From Pseudomonadota bacterium (GTDB taxonomy: Bacteria; Chloroflexota; Ktedonobacteria; Ktedonobacterales; JACDGC01), in the NCBI GenBank assembly GCA_021323815.1, contig JAJPKG010000028.1, positions 1 to 14,653 of the forward strand: 14,653 nt of DNA, written 5' to 3'. Each line of letters opens with the position of its first letter. The first letter of the stretch is position 1. Made by a program: the position numbers and the translations under genes. Under the pieces are notes generated by a model. That model ran no database searches. It saw only the letters and a list, made by a program, of their open reading frames with translations, and was not told where the DNA came from. Of the stretch, positions 1 through 5,823 are shown in pieces.

Positions 1-1
1 C

Positions 2-619
2 AACCTCACCCCTCAGGCCGTTGTGCTCGGTCTTGCTCTCCTCATCCTGGCCATCTTGACCGCCGTGTGGTGGATCATGCTGGATCTTTCTAAAGGTATT
101 CCGACCATCGAGCAATTGATGGAAGATTTCCAGACCAGCTCCGATGCCATGAGAGGATGGTTTCATTTTCTACTGCGCCGCGATGTCTTTCGCCGCTATT
201 CCGCACGCTCCATGGAAGAAGCGCTCAAAAGGGTGCTGGAAGGCCAGATCGTTGATCCGACGCTGGTTCTGGAACGACGTCAAATGCCCCAATCCCCGTT
301 TTGGCAAGGTCGGGGCTGGCCGGGTCGCGGGGGTTCCAGAGGCGGGGGCCATCCCGGTCATGGACCGGGCGGGAGCGTCCCATATCGCTATGGGCAGTCA
401 CCGACCGGCGCGTGGCCTCCCAACCAGGGTCCGGGGGGCAGTTGGCCTCCTGGGCAGGGGCCCCAGGCCGGCGGGCCTGCCAGTCCTTTCCCATCGCCTC
501 CATCGAGTGGTGTGCCGCCACCCCGAGGCCGGTGGGGTCGCCGGGGCAAACAGAACCGGCGTGGGAACATTCCACCGAATTCAGGGCCGATGACCGGACC
601 GCCGTCTTCAGCGCCATAA
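2..619 (+). CDS. Unrecognised membrane-anchored protein with Gly/Pro/Arg-rich tail, 5' partial
   Basis: I do not recognise this gene. The reading frame is open to the left edge, so the true start probably lies outside the window. A GTG at 23 is possible but has no convincing Shine-Dalgarno site before it. Seen: a hydrophobic helix at the left end (LGLALLILAILTAVWWIM), then about 65 mostly helical residues with charged stretches such as RRYSARSMEEALKRVLEG. After that come about 115 residues of low complexity rich in Gly, Pro, Trp and Arg (repeats of the WPP-GQGP kind), ending in a basic stretch RGRWGRRGKQNRR. This fits a single-pass membrane protein with a disordered cytoplasmic tail that might bind nucleic acid or an acidic partner; that is inference only. 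The stop codon overlaps the ribosome-binding site of the next gene, so the two are probably co-transcribed. Confidence 0.65.
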   Translation, partial: NLTPQAVVLGLALLILAILTAVWWIMLDLSKGIPTIEQLMEDFQTSSDAMRGWFHFLLRRDVFRRYSARSMEEALKRVLEGQIVDPTLVLERRQMPQSPFWQGRGWPGRGGSRGGGHPGHGPGGSVPYRYGQSPTGAWPPNQGPGGSWPPGQGPQAGGPASPFPSPPSSGVPPPRGRWGRRGKQNRRGNIPPNSGPMTGPPSSAP

Positions 620-635
620 GGAGATTTTTGCCGTC

Positions 636-1379
636 ATGTCAACACCTGCCACCTCTTCCCCTGGAGGGACACCGCCTCAACCAAATCAGCAGGAACCGTT
701 GTTTCTGGTGACGCCGGAATATACGCGGCACATGGTGCGCCGCCTGACCAGCACCGACCAGAAATTTCATATGGTCGAGACATTCAAGCGTGATCTCGTG
801 GGGTTGCTCAAGCCCGGCGGCGATTACGTCGCGGATATCACTGATGGCACGCTCGGCGTGCAGACGCTGGATATCTTCTCGATGTTGCGCGTGCCCCGCA
901 GGCACTACCCTGCCCGGTCGGAATTCATTGTGCAACTGCTGGCCGACGATCTGCTCTCTTTCATCCGCGACAGCCTGATTGAGAAGTTCAACCTCGTGTT
1001 CTTTGACAAAGAGCGCACGGGCGAGCAATATATCGCCCGCCTGCGCGTGGAATATCGCTTGATCGTCGCGGAGTATGAGGAAAATCTGGTGGAACAGGCC
1101 TATGAACCCATTCCCCACGACTTCCTAGACGCGGAGCAATATGGCATGACGGTGGTGGCGCAGTGGTCCGCAGAGTTACAGAAAGCGGCGACGGACCATG
1201 TGGCGCGTCATCGCTATTTCTTCGATTGGATCAGCGACGCGACTTATCTTTCAGTGGCGACCGCCACCGGCCAACAGGTGCCGGAAGTGCCGGTCTCCCC
1301 GGCCACATCGCCTGCGCAAGATGGCCCACCATCTGCGGCTTCGCGCCGCCCGCGCCGCTGGGGCAGGCCCAAACCCTAA
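636..1379 (+). CDS. Unrecognised soluble protein, 247 aa
   Basis: I do not recognise this gene. The ATG at 636 is preceded by AAGGAG at 618-623, which overlaps the stop of the upstream gene; the 12-nt spacer is rather long. The protein opens with about 20 Pro/Ser/Thr/Gln-rich residues. A compact core follows (about residues 24-205) with mixed alpha/beta character, for example LVTPEYTRHMVRRL and FIVQLLADDLLSFIRD. It ends in a Pro/Ser-rich tail with a basic C-terminus, SRRPRRWGRPKP. No membrane segment, signal peptide, nucleotide-binding motif or metal-binding cysteines are visible. The basic tail recalls the RGRWGRRGK stretch near the end of the upstream protein, so the two may share a partner or location (inference). 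The gap of 16 bases and same orientation point to an operon. Confidence 0.75.
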   Translation: MSTPATSSPGGTPPQPNQQEPLFLVTPEYTRHMVRRLTSTDQKFHMVETFKRDLVGLLKPGGDYVADITDGTLGVQTLDIFSMLRVPRRHYPARSEFIVQLLADDLLSFIRDSLIEKFNLVFFDKERTGEQYIARLRVEYRLIVAEYEENLVEQAYEPIPHDFLDAEQYGMTVVAQWSAELQKAATDHVARHRYFFDWISDATYLSVATATGQQVPEVPVSPATSPAQDGPPSAASRRPRRWGRPKP

Positions 1380-1387
1380 AGCGTCAC

Positions 1388-1399
1388 GCGCGAGCGCGC
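1388..1399. terminator. Possible short hairpin between convergent genes
   Basis: The 22-base gap between two convergent stops holds GCGCGAGCGCGC, a 4-bp GC stem with a GAGC loop. There is no T-run on either side, so a terminator role rests on position only. Confidence 0.2.
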
Positions 1400-1401
1400 C
1401 A

Positions 1402-2205
1402 TCACTTCATGGTGAGCACCACAATAAGGCCGATCGCGTTGTTTGCCATGTGCAAGATGACGCCCGGCCAGATGGAGCCGGTGGCGACGCGCATCATGCC
1501 CAGGAAGATCGCCAGGATGAACAGCAGCACGAACGAACCGGGCGAGGCGTGCGCGGCAGCAAAAATCAGGCTGGTGATGACGATGGCCAGCCACGCCGGC
1601 ATGCTCTTTTGCAATCCCGGCAGCAAGAAGCCGCGAAAGAAGATCTCTTCGCAGATCGGCGCGACCAGCACGCCCGCAGCCAGGGTGGCATAGATGACCA
1701 GCGGCTCCTGGTGCAATTGTTGCGTCAATTGCTCCAGATTCGTTGGCGCGTTGAAGTTCAGCTTTTGAGCGACGGCGCTGTAGAGATCCGAAAGGATGAT
1801 GAAGCCCGCGCCGCTCAAGACGAGCAATCCCAGCGCCAGCGCGGGGTTGAATCCACGCAATCCTAGCGCCTCGGCGGGCGATTCAGCGCGCGCAACCGGC
1901 ATCTGTTGCGGCTCCATGGTCATGCCGATGGCATGCGCTGTGCGACGCCGCGCATAATAGATCGGCGCGATGAGAAAAACCGCTTCCAGCACGCTGGTGA
2001 TGATGAAGGTCAAGATCGCCGCTTGCAGATCTTGCTGGAACGTGAGCTTGGGGAGCGTGCCCCCCGTGCTTCCGGCCAGCAGCGCATTAACGGCGTCCAG
2101 CGCCAGCAGCGGCACCAGCGTAAGCACCGTGCCGACGATGGCATCGGTGGTGGACCAGGGAACGCCCTTGCGGGGGGAAACAGGTTGGAGCGTCGGTGCT
2201 TGCAT
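1402..2205 (-). CDS. CPBP family glutamic intramembrane protease
   Basis: Membrane protein of the CPBP (CAAX protease / bacteriocin-processing, Abi) family, 267 residues with about seven hydrophobic segments. Family signatures are all present: CEEIFFRG with E186, E187 and R191; FAAAHAS with H219; and LHMANN with H252 and N255/N256. These are the catalytic or membrane-buried positions of glutamic intramembrane proteases. In bacteria the family includes putative self-immunity and regulated-proteolysis proteins; the substrate here is unknown. The ATG at 2205 is chosen because GAGAGG lies just before it and the N-terminus then leads straight into the first hydrophobic helix; a longer open frame reaching 2322 would run through the divergent promoter region. 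It converges on the gene ending at 1379 and is divergent from the small Cys protein gene at 2360. Confidence 0.88.
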   Translation of the reverse strand: MQAPTLQPVSPRKGVPWSTTDAIVGTVLTLVPLLALDAVNALLAGSTGGTLPKLTFQQDLQAAILTFIITSVLEAVFLIAPIYYARRRTAHAIGMTMEPQQMPVARAESPAEALGLRGFNPALALGLLVLSGAGFIILSDLYSAVAQKLNFNAPTNLEQLTQQLHQEPLVIYATLAAGVLVAPICEEIFFRGFLLPGLQKSMPAWLAIVITSLIFAAAHASPGSFVLLFILAIFLGMMRVATGSIWPGVILHMANNAIGLIVVLTMK

Positions 2206-2250
2206 GACTACCTCTCTTGTGTAGGAACCTGGGAGACTGGTGAATGCCTG

Positions 2251-2259
2251 TGATATAAT
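2251..2259 (+). promoter_or_regulatory. Extended -10 promoter for the small Cys protein gene
   Basis: TGATATAAT is an exact match to the extended -10 consensus TGnTATAAT. There is no good -35, as is common for this class. Transcription would start near 2267, giving a leader of about 93 bases before the ATG at 2360. The same AT-rich block read on the other strand contains TATTAT and might serve the divergent CPBP gene, but no matching -35 is seen for it. Confidence 0.5.
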
Positions 2260-2295
2260 AGCCAGTAATAGAACGATGGTCCTCGTGTGCTGGCA

Positions 2296-2332
2296 ACGGT
2301 AGCCACGCAAGAGACAAACCAAACGCTACCGT
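2296..2332 (+). promoter_or_regulatory. Stem-loop in the leader of the small Cys protein gene
   Basis: ACGGTAGC (2296-2303) and GCTACCGT (2325-2332) form a perfect 8-bp inverted repeat around a 21-base A-rich loop. It lies wholly inside the predicted leader and ends 10 bases before the AAGGA ribosome-binding site at 2343-2347. It could be a protein operator or a leader RNA hairpin affecting translation. I do not recognise a known riboswitch. Confidence 0.4.
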
Positions 2333-2359
2333 CTTGAAAAGTAAGGAACTGTGACCCCC

Positions 2360-2620
2360 ATGATCGAGGACCTGACGGAAGATCCCCGCACCAACATCAA
2401 CTGGCATCGGCATCCGCGCGGTTGCCCCAATTATCGCGAGCGATGGCCGCTCGACACTGACACCCGCAAAGGTGAGCCGCTCTATCAGGTCTATTGCGCG
2501 CTCAACACGCCGCCCCTCACTGCCGACGAGCAGGCAAAATGCCTGGTGAGCCACACCGCCTGCTGGCGACTCAAAGCCAAAGCCGCCGCGAAATCCACCC
2601 CGGCGAAAGACGACGAGTGA
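2360..2620 (+). CDS. Small four-cysteine protein, unrecognised
   Basis: An 86-residue protein counted from ATG 2360. A GTG nine bases upstream (2351) is in frame, but it leaves only 3 bases after the AAGGA site at 2343-2347, so the ATG with a 12-base spacer is preferred. Seen: four cysteines in an otherwise small hydrophilic protein, at about residues 22, 46, 61 and 68 (RGCPNY, VYCALN, AKCLVSHTACW), with a His/Arg-rich start (NWHRHPRGC) and a Lys/Ala-rich tail. The spacing would allow a zinc site or an iron-sulphur cluster, which is inference, and no named family is recognised. It is transcribed alone from its own promoter, divergent from the CPBP protease, with a structured leader. Confidence 0.7.
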   Translation: MIEDLTEDPRTNINWHRHPRGCPNYRERWPLDTDTRKGEPLYQVYCALNTPPLTADEQAKCLVSHTACWRLKAKAAAKSTPAKDDE

Positions 2621-2689
2621 AGCATCAGGACCGGGCATGCCTCGCCCCTACGAAAGGCCTGGTCGGATGTGGTGGCGCAGCCCTTAGGC

Positions 2690-2703
2690 GCGGTTTCAAC
2701 CGC
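2690..2703. repeat. Small GC hairpin in convergent intergenic gap
   Basis: GCGGTTTCAACCGC is a perfect palindrome (5-bp usable stem with a TTCA loop) between the convergent genes ending at 2620 and 2727. It lacks a T-run. It could be a weak bidirectional terminator or a fragment of a dispersed GC-rich repeat; nothing else is seen in this 106-base gap. Confidence 0.25.
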
Positions 2704-2726
2704 CCGCTGCCGGCGTGAATTGCTCG

Positions 2727-3143
2727 CTAACTGCCCGCGCTACCCCCGTTGGTATTTTCCGACACGCACCACCACAGGCCATTCGCTTGCAGATCAACGC
2801 TCTGCACGGGGGATTGCGTCTCGTTCCCCAGGATGGTGACCGTGCCGCCTATCGTCACGTGCGCGGTGTTGAGCGACTCGTTGTTGATGGTATAGGTCAG
2901 CTTTGAGGTATCGATTGAGACGTTCAACCCGCCCAAGATCCCCTGAAGCAGATCGAAGGATTGCTGCACTTTGGCACGGTCGGCAGGGCACACCAGTTGC
3001 AGCGCATCATCGAAATGGACGTGATAGATATCCTCCGTGAAGTTTTGCGCGACCATTTTCGGCGCATAGGCCCGCGCGCCCAGGAAGCCGACGAGCACAA
3101 CGGCAACGACGGCGATGATGATGGTGCGGGTGCGTGGTGACAT
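2727..3143 (-). CDS. Membrane-anchored small extracytoplasmic protein (NTF2-like?)
   Basis: A 138-residue protein with one N-terminal hydrophobic helix (about residues 7-24, IIIAVVAVVLVGFLGA) after a basic start, so a signal anchor or uncleaved signal peptide with the rest outside the cytoplasm. The outer part has an initial helix (NFTEDIYHVHFDDALQLVC), then beta-rich segments (KLTYTINNES, AHVTIGGTVTIL, VQSVDLQANGLWWCVSE). This order is reminiscent of NTF2-like/DUF4878 small exported domains, a loose resemblance only. C52 and C126 could form a disulphide. The ATG at 3143 has GAGAGG eight bases upstream. It follows the low-GC TPR gene in the same direction with a 118-base gap that contains its own candidate promoter, so co-transcription is uncertain. 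Confidence 0.72.
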   Translation of the reverse strand: MSPRTRTIIIAVVAVVLVGFLGARAYAPKMVAQNFTEDIYHVHFDDALQLVCPADRAKVQQSFDLLQGILGGLNVSIDTSKLTYTINNESLNTAHVTIGGTVTILGNETQSPVQSVDLQANGLWWCVSENTNGGSAGS

Positions 3144-3160
3144 CCGGCAAGCCTCTCAAG

Positions 3161-3190
3161 ATGATAATTCTTGCCTACACCGTAGCACAA
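3161..3190 (-). promoter_or_regulatory. Candidate promoter before the anchored protein gene
   Basis: On the minus strand TTGTGC (3185-3190), an 18-base spacer and TATCAT (3161-3166). The start point would fall on or next to the ribosome-binding site, leaving almost no leader, so this is tentative. Confidence 0.25.
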
Positions 3191-3225
3191 CGCGCCATGT
3201 CATCACTGTGAAATGCCAAACAAGC

Positions 3226-3250
3226 CTGGTAGATGATGAGCTATTACCAG
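3226..3250 (-). terminator. Weak hairpin after the TPR gene
   Basis: CTGGTA and TACCAG form a 6-bp stem with a 13-base loop, 11 bases after the TAG stop. On the minus strand it is followed by the T-rich GCTTGTTTGG. This is a weak candidate terminator. Confidence 0.3.
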
Positions 3251-3261
3251 ACGCAACGCGC

Positions 3262-4722
3262 CTACCTTGCATTACGGGTATATTCAGCGACAACATTGTG
3301 GATGAGTTTGATTGAGGCTAAGACCCCAACAGGTGGGTTAAGAAGAAAACCTATGACCGTTTGAGCCACATCCGGCGCAACAGTGGCTAATGCCCGCAGG
3401 CATTTTTGGATGCGTCTCGCGTTGGGTTTATATTTTTGCCCTTGATCGAGGCAACGATCAACTTCTTGATGCAAATCATTGAGGGCATCATAGGCATTTT
3501 TCCTATCCCCTGGCTTGGGCAGTTGCTGAATATCGGATGCCGCTTGGCTAAATATCTGTTGAACTTGCTGTCTTACAATGGTCACTGATTGCTCTGCAAT
3601 AACCTGCCCATGATTCACGCCAATATTGATAATCATGTTTTGGCCCACATTGCCAGCACTTTGCTCCGTTGCTGACGTTAGGGTGGGTTTAGCGCTAATA
3701 ATATCCTGAAAGTAGGGAATATCGCTGGATTGGACTTTTCCCGCAGCAATCAGCTTCCTCGCAAGCCATGCGCGATGTTTCACCATATCTGGATCAGATA
3801 TCATACGGAAAATGAGCGGATATGACACGGCATTAATTTGCGCGACGAATTGCTCCAAATAGTCATGAACAGTCGCCTCACTATCCCCCTTTCTCTCGGA
3901 TAAGACCGCAAGGTTATATAGGGGGCTGGCTTCATGGGGAAGGAGTCTGTGGGACTCAGAGGCGAACTTCCAACTCTCTTTAACATCACCTTTAAAGAAA
4001 TAAGCGGCTCCAATTACCAGTGAGGTTTCCCCTTGAAACCTGTCTCGAAGCGCTATTATTGCTGATACATCGCTTGAGGGGGCGTTTTTTACAGGAATAT
4101 CGAATTGCCATGCGGGCAATAATAGTAGGGATTGTTTCAATGCATCAATGGCTTCATCGTAATTTGATGTGTTAAAATATAACAATCCTTTCAGGCCATA
4201 GACATAAGGATTGGTAATCAGATGCGGAGCTACTTCGCTGAAAAGCCGCTTTAGCTCTGATTTTCCTTGCTCATAAGCTTGCATGTTGAAAGAACACATG
4301 GCTGAGCGATAACTCGGAGCATAATTCACTGAACTTCGATTGAGCGAAGGATCGCTATTGAGGCAATATGCGAAGGCCGTTATCGCTTTCCTATACGCTT
4401 CGGCTGCCTCGCTTGGCATGTTTGAATTGAGGAGCATATGCCCTCTTTGCATAGAGACCTCCCCCAGCGTATCATAATATGTTGCCAAATTTGTTTCACC
4501 GCTGCGTTTTGCTATCGCTATCGCTTGATCGATATAACCTTGTGCTTGATTAAGTTCGGTGGAGGTAATGGCAAGAATCCAAGCGATTTGATTATAAGGG
4601 CCTGCATAATTCGCGTCATAACCAATGGCTTCTTGATAAGCCTCAAGCGCATGATCATAGTGCCCTTCGCTCATGAGTTGATCGCCTTTTCTGGAGCTTT
4701 GCACTGCTGCGTATTTTGCCAT
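3262..4722 (-). CDS. TPR protein with conflict-system-like C-terminal module
   Basis: 486 residues, no membrane segment or signal peptide. The N-terminal two thirds are TPR-like helical pairs: residues 12-45 (SEGHYDHALEAYQEAIGYD), about 58-90, 104-150, and a clear one at 173-205 (GLLYFNTSNYDEAIDALKQ), with more degenerate ones at about 235-292. Residues 356-385 form a Gly/Asn/Val hairpin-like linker (NMIINIGVNHGQVIAEQSV). Then come paired helices (386-430) and a terminal helix with VAPDVAQTVIGFLLNPPVG (449-467). That order of linker, helices and hydrophobic terminal helix resembles the tails of TIR, CHAT, caspase-like and NACHT proteins of Chloroflexota and Cyanobacteria; this is recalled resemblance, not a search result. 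TPRs would bind a partner protein. The base composition is visibly lower in GC than all neighbours (45% in bases 4441-4500 against about 77% in 6361-6420), suggesting transfer. ATG 4722 follows AAAGGGGG. Confidence 0.82.
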   Translation of the reverse strand: MAKYAAVQSSRKGDQLMSEGHYDHALEAYQEAIGYDANYAGPYNQIAWILAITSTELNQAQGYIDQAIAIAKRSGETNLATYYDTLGEVSMQRGHMLLNSNMPSEAAEAYRKAITAFAYCLNSDPSLNRSSVNYAPSYRSAMCSFNMQAYEQGKSELKRLFSEVAPHLITNPYVYGLKGLLYFNTSNYDEAIDALKQSLLLLPAWQFDIPVKNAPSSDVSAIIALRDRFQGETSLVIGAAYFFKGDVKESWKFASESHRLLPHEASPLYNLAVLSERKGDSEATVHDYLEQFVAQINAVSYPLIFRMISDPDMVKHRAWLARKLIAAGKVQSSDIPYFQDIISAKPTLTSATEQSAGNVGQNMIINIGVNHGQVIAEQSVTIVRQQVQQIFSQAASDIQQLPKPGDRKNAYDALNDLHQEVDRCLDQGQKYKPNARRIQKCLRALATVAPDVAQTVIGFLLNPPVGVLASIKLIHNVVAEYTRNAR

Positions 4723-4746
4723 TCTTTTGCCCCCTTTAGTCTCAAA

Positions 4747-4770
4747 GCAAGCAGCGATTGTTGCTCTTGC
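4747..4770 (-). promoter_or_regulatory. 5' leader stem-loop of the TPR gene
   Basis: GCAAG-c-AGC (4747-4755) pairs with GCTCTTGC (4763-4770): eight base pairs, one bulged C and a 7-base loop. It starts about five bases from the predicted transcription start, so it would form a hairpin at the very 5' end of the message, a position that often stabilises mRNA. Confidence 0.4.
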
Positions 4771-4781
4771 GCAATAGAGGC

Positions 4782-4810
4782 ATTATAAGTCGCTTCACAA
4801 AAGCTGTCAA
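4782..4810 (-). promoter_or_regulatory. Perfect consensus sigma-70 promoter of the TPR gene
   Basis: On the minus strand TTGACA (4805-4810), exactly 17 bases, then TATAAT (4782-4787). Both hexamers match the housekeeping consensus at 12 of 12 positions with the optimal spacing. The start point would be near 4775, giving a leader of about 53 bases. Confidence 0.85.
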
Positions 4811-4888
4811 GCCCACGTCTCCTTTCACGTTCGTATCAAACATTGAAGAGATCAAGATCTTACACTGCTGTGTCCTCTCTATACTCAT

Positions 4889-4913
4889 CCCTCCTCATTT
4901 CGCATGAGGAGGG
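4889..4913 (-). terminator. Hairpin downstream of ndk
   Basis: CCCTCCTCAT and ATGAGGAGGG form a perfect 10-bp stem with a 5-base loop, 41 bases past the ndk stop and upstream of the TPR promoter. No T-run follows on either strand, so it is a factor-independent terminator of unusual form or an RNA 3'-end stabiliser. Its position between two same-strand genes with separate promoters supports a termination role. Confidence 0.5.
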
Positions 4914-4954
4914 AATCAAGGGAAGAGTTCAATGAGATAGCCACGAGATCGGGC

Positions 4955-5368
4955 TTATGCCTCGTCTTCGCCGAAAAACAGCGCGATCTCGCGGCGGGCG
5001 GATTCCGGCGAGTCGGAGCCGTGAATGGTGTTGCGGTCGATGGACTCGCCGAAATCGCCGCGAATGGTGCCGGGAGGGGCTTTCTGCGGATCGGTCGGTC
5101 CCATGAGGGCGCGCGCCTCTGCGATGCCGTTTTCGCCTTCGAGGATGGCGACGACGACCGGCCCGGATGTGATATAGTCCACCAGGCTTGGATAAAACGG
5201 CTTGCCCTTGTGCTCGGCGTAATGCTTCTCGGCCAGCGCGCGCGAGATGGTCATGTCGCGCCGCTCAACGATGGTGAAGCCTTTCTCTTTGAAGCGGTCG
5301 AGAATCTGGTCCGCGTAACCACGCTCCACGCCGTCGGGTTTGATGATGATCAGGGTGCGCTCGCGCAT
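4955..5368 (-). CDS. ndk: Nucleoside diphosphate kinase
   Basis: Transfers the gamma phosphate of ATP to nucleoside diphosphates through a phosphohistidine, keeping the NTP and dNTP pools in balance in the cytoplasm. The product is 137 residues, the normal bacterial length. Signatures: N-terminal RTLIIIKPDGVERG with K10; MGPTDPQKAPPGTIRGDFG in the nucleotide-binding region; and the active-site motif NTIHGSDSPESARREI with the catalytic His at 116. ATG 5368 is chosen because AAGGAG sits nine bases upstream and the protein then begins exactly where family members do; the open frame extends 27 codons further upstream without family similarity. It lies downstream of, and in the same direction as, the roadblock gene with a 109-base gap, so it may have its own promoter. 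Confidence 0.97.
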   Translation of the reverse strand: MRERTLIIIKPDGVERGYADQILDRFKEKGFTIVERRDMTISRALAEKHYAEHKGKPFYPSLVDYITSGPVVVAILEGENGIAEARALMGPTDPQKAPPGTIRGDFGESIDRNTIHGSDSPESARREIALFFGEDEA

Positions 5369-5443
5369 GAATAGTGACTCCTTGCAGACATGGGCATCTA
5401 TTGCCCAGTAGTGATCAGGGTGTGGGATGCTGATGACATCCGC

Positions 5444-5461
5444 GCGCATTGTACAACGCGC
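5444..5461 (-). promoter_or_regulatory. Imperfect palindrome / -10-like element upstream of ndk
   Basis: GCGCATTGTACAACGCGC is an 18-bp palindrome with a single mismatched pair, centred on the AT-rich TTGTACAA. Read on the minus strand it contains TACAAT (5448-5453), a possible -10, but no good -35 is seen 16-18 bases upstream. It lies about 75 bases before the ndk start and could be an operator overlapping the ndk promoter. Confidence 0.3.
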
Positions 5462-5477
5462 AGGTTCCGTGCCGCCA

Positions 5478-5822
5478 CTAGCCGCGCATCTGGGCGGAAA
5501 GGGCGCGAGAGACGCGCTGTGCTTCCAGCCGCAGGCGGCCCAGGTTCACGCCGGCGCGTGCTTCCACCACCAGCAACAGGTCGTTTGCCTCGGTGATGAC
5601 GACAACAGCGGTGTCGGTGGTGAAAAGCACCTGGCGCGGCGCGCCGAAATTGAGCTGGCGCGTATAGCGCGTGATGGCCTCGAATGCGGCGGCGGCATGG
5701 GCAGCATGCGCCTCGGTGCGCGCATCATCCACCATGCTGGCCACAGGCAGGCCGTCTTTGCCGATGAGCAAGATCGCCGCGACCAGATCGATATTGAGCA
5801 ACTGGCGAAGGATTTTTTCCAT
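5478..5822 (-). CDS. Roadblock/LC7 domain protein
   Basis: A 114-residue single-domain protein. The pattern is that of the roadblock/LC7 (MglB-like, longin-related) fold: an N-terminal helix (MEKILRQLLNI), strand (VAAILLIGKDGLPVAS), long Ala-rich helix (EAHAAHAAAAFEAITRYTRQL), paired strands (APRQVLFTTDTAVVVITEANDLLLVVEA) and C-terminal helix (NLGRLRLEAQRVSRAL). Bacterial members dimerise and commonly regulate small Ras-like GTPases, as MglB does for MglA. No GTPase gene is in this window. The start codon comes one base after the stop of the upstream TPR gene (TGA-G-ATG) without a strong ribosome-binding site, so translation is probably coupled and the two products may act as a pair (inference). 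Confidence 0.88.
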   Translation of the reverse strand: MEKILRQLLNIDLVAAILLIGKDGLPVASMVDDARTEAHAAHAAAAFEAITRYTRQLNFGAPRQVLFTTDTAVVVITEANDLLLVVEARAGVNLGRLRLEAQRVSRALSAQMRG

Positions 5823-5823
5823 C

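Noticed and set aside
2206..2322. N-terminal extension of the CPBP protease by 39 codons
   Set aside because: It would run through the divergent promoter region; the ATG at 2205 has a good ribosome-binding site and starts just before the first membrane helix.
5369..5449. 27-codon N-terminal extension of ndk
   Set aside because: The family N-terminus starts at MRERTLIIIKPDG, with AAGGAG placed correctly before that ATG; the extension covers the palindrome upstream.
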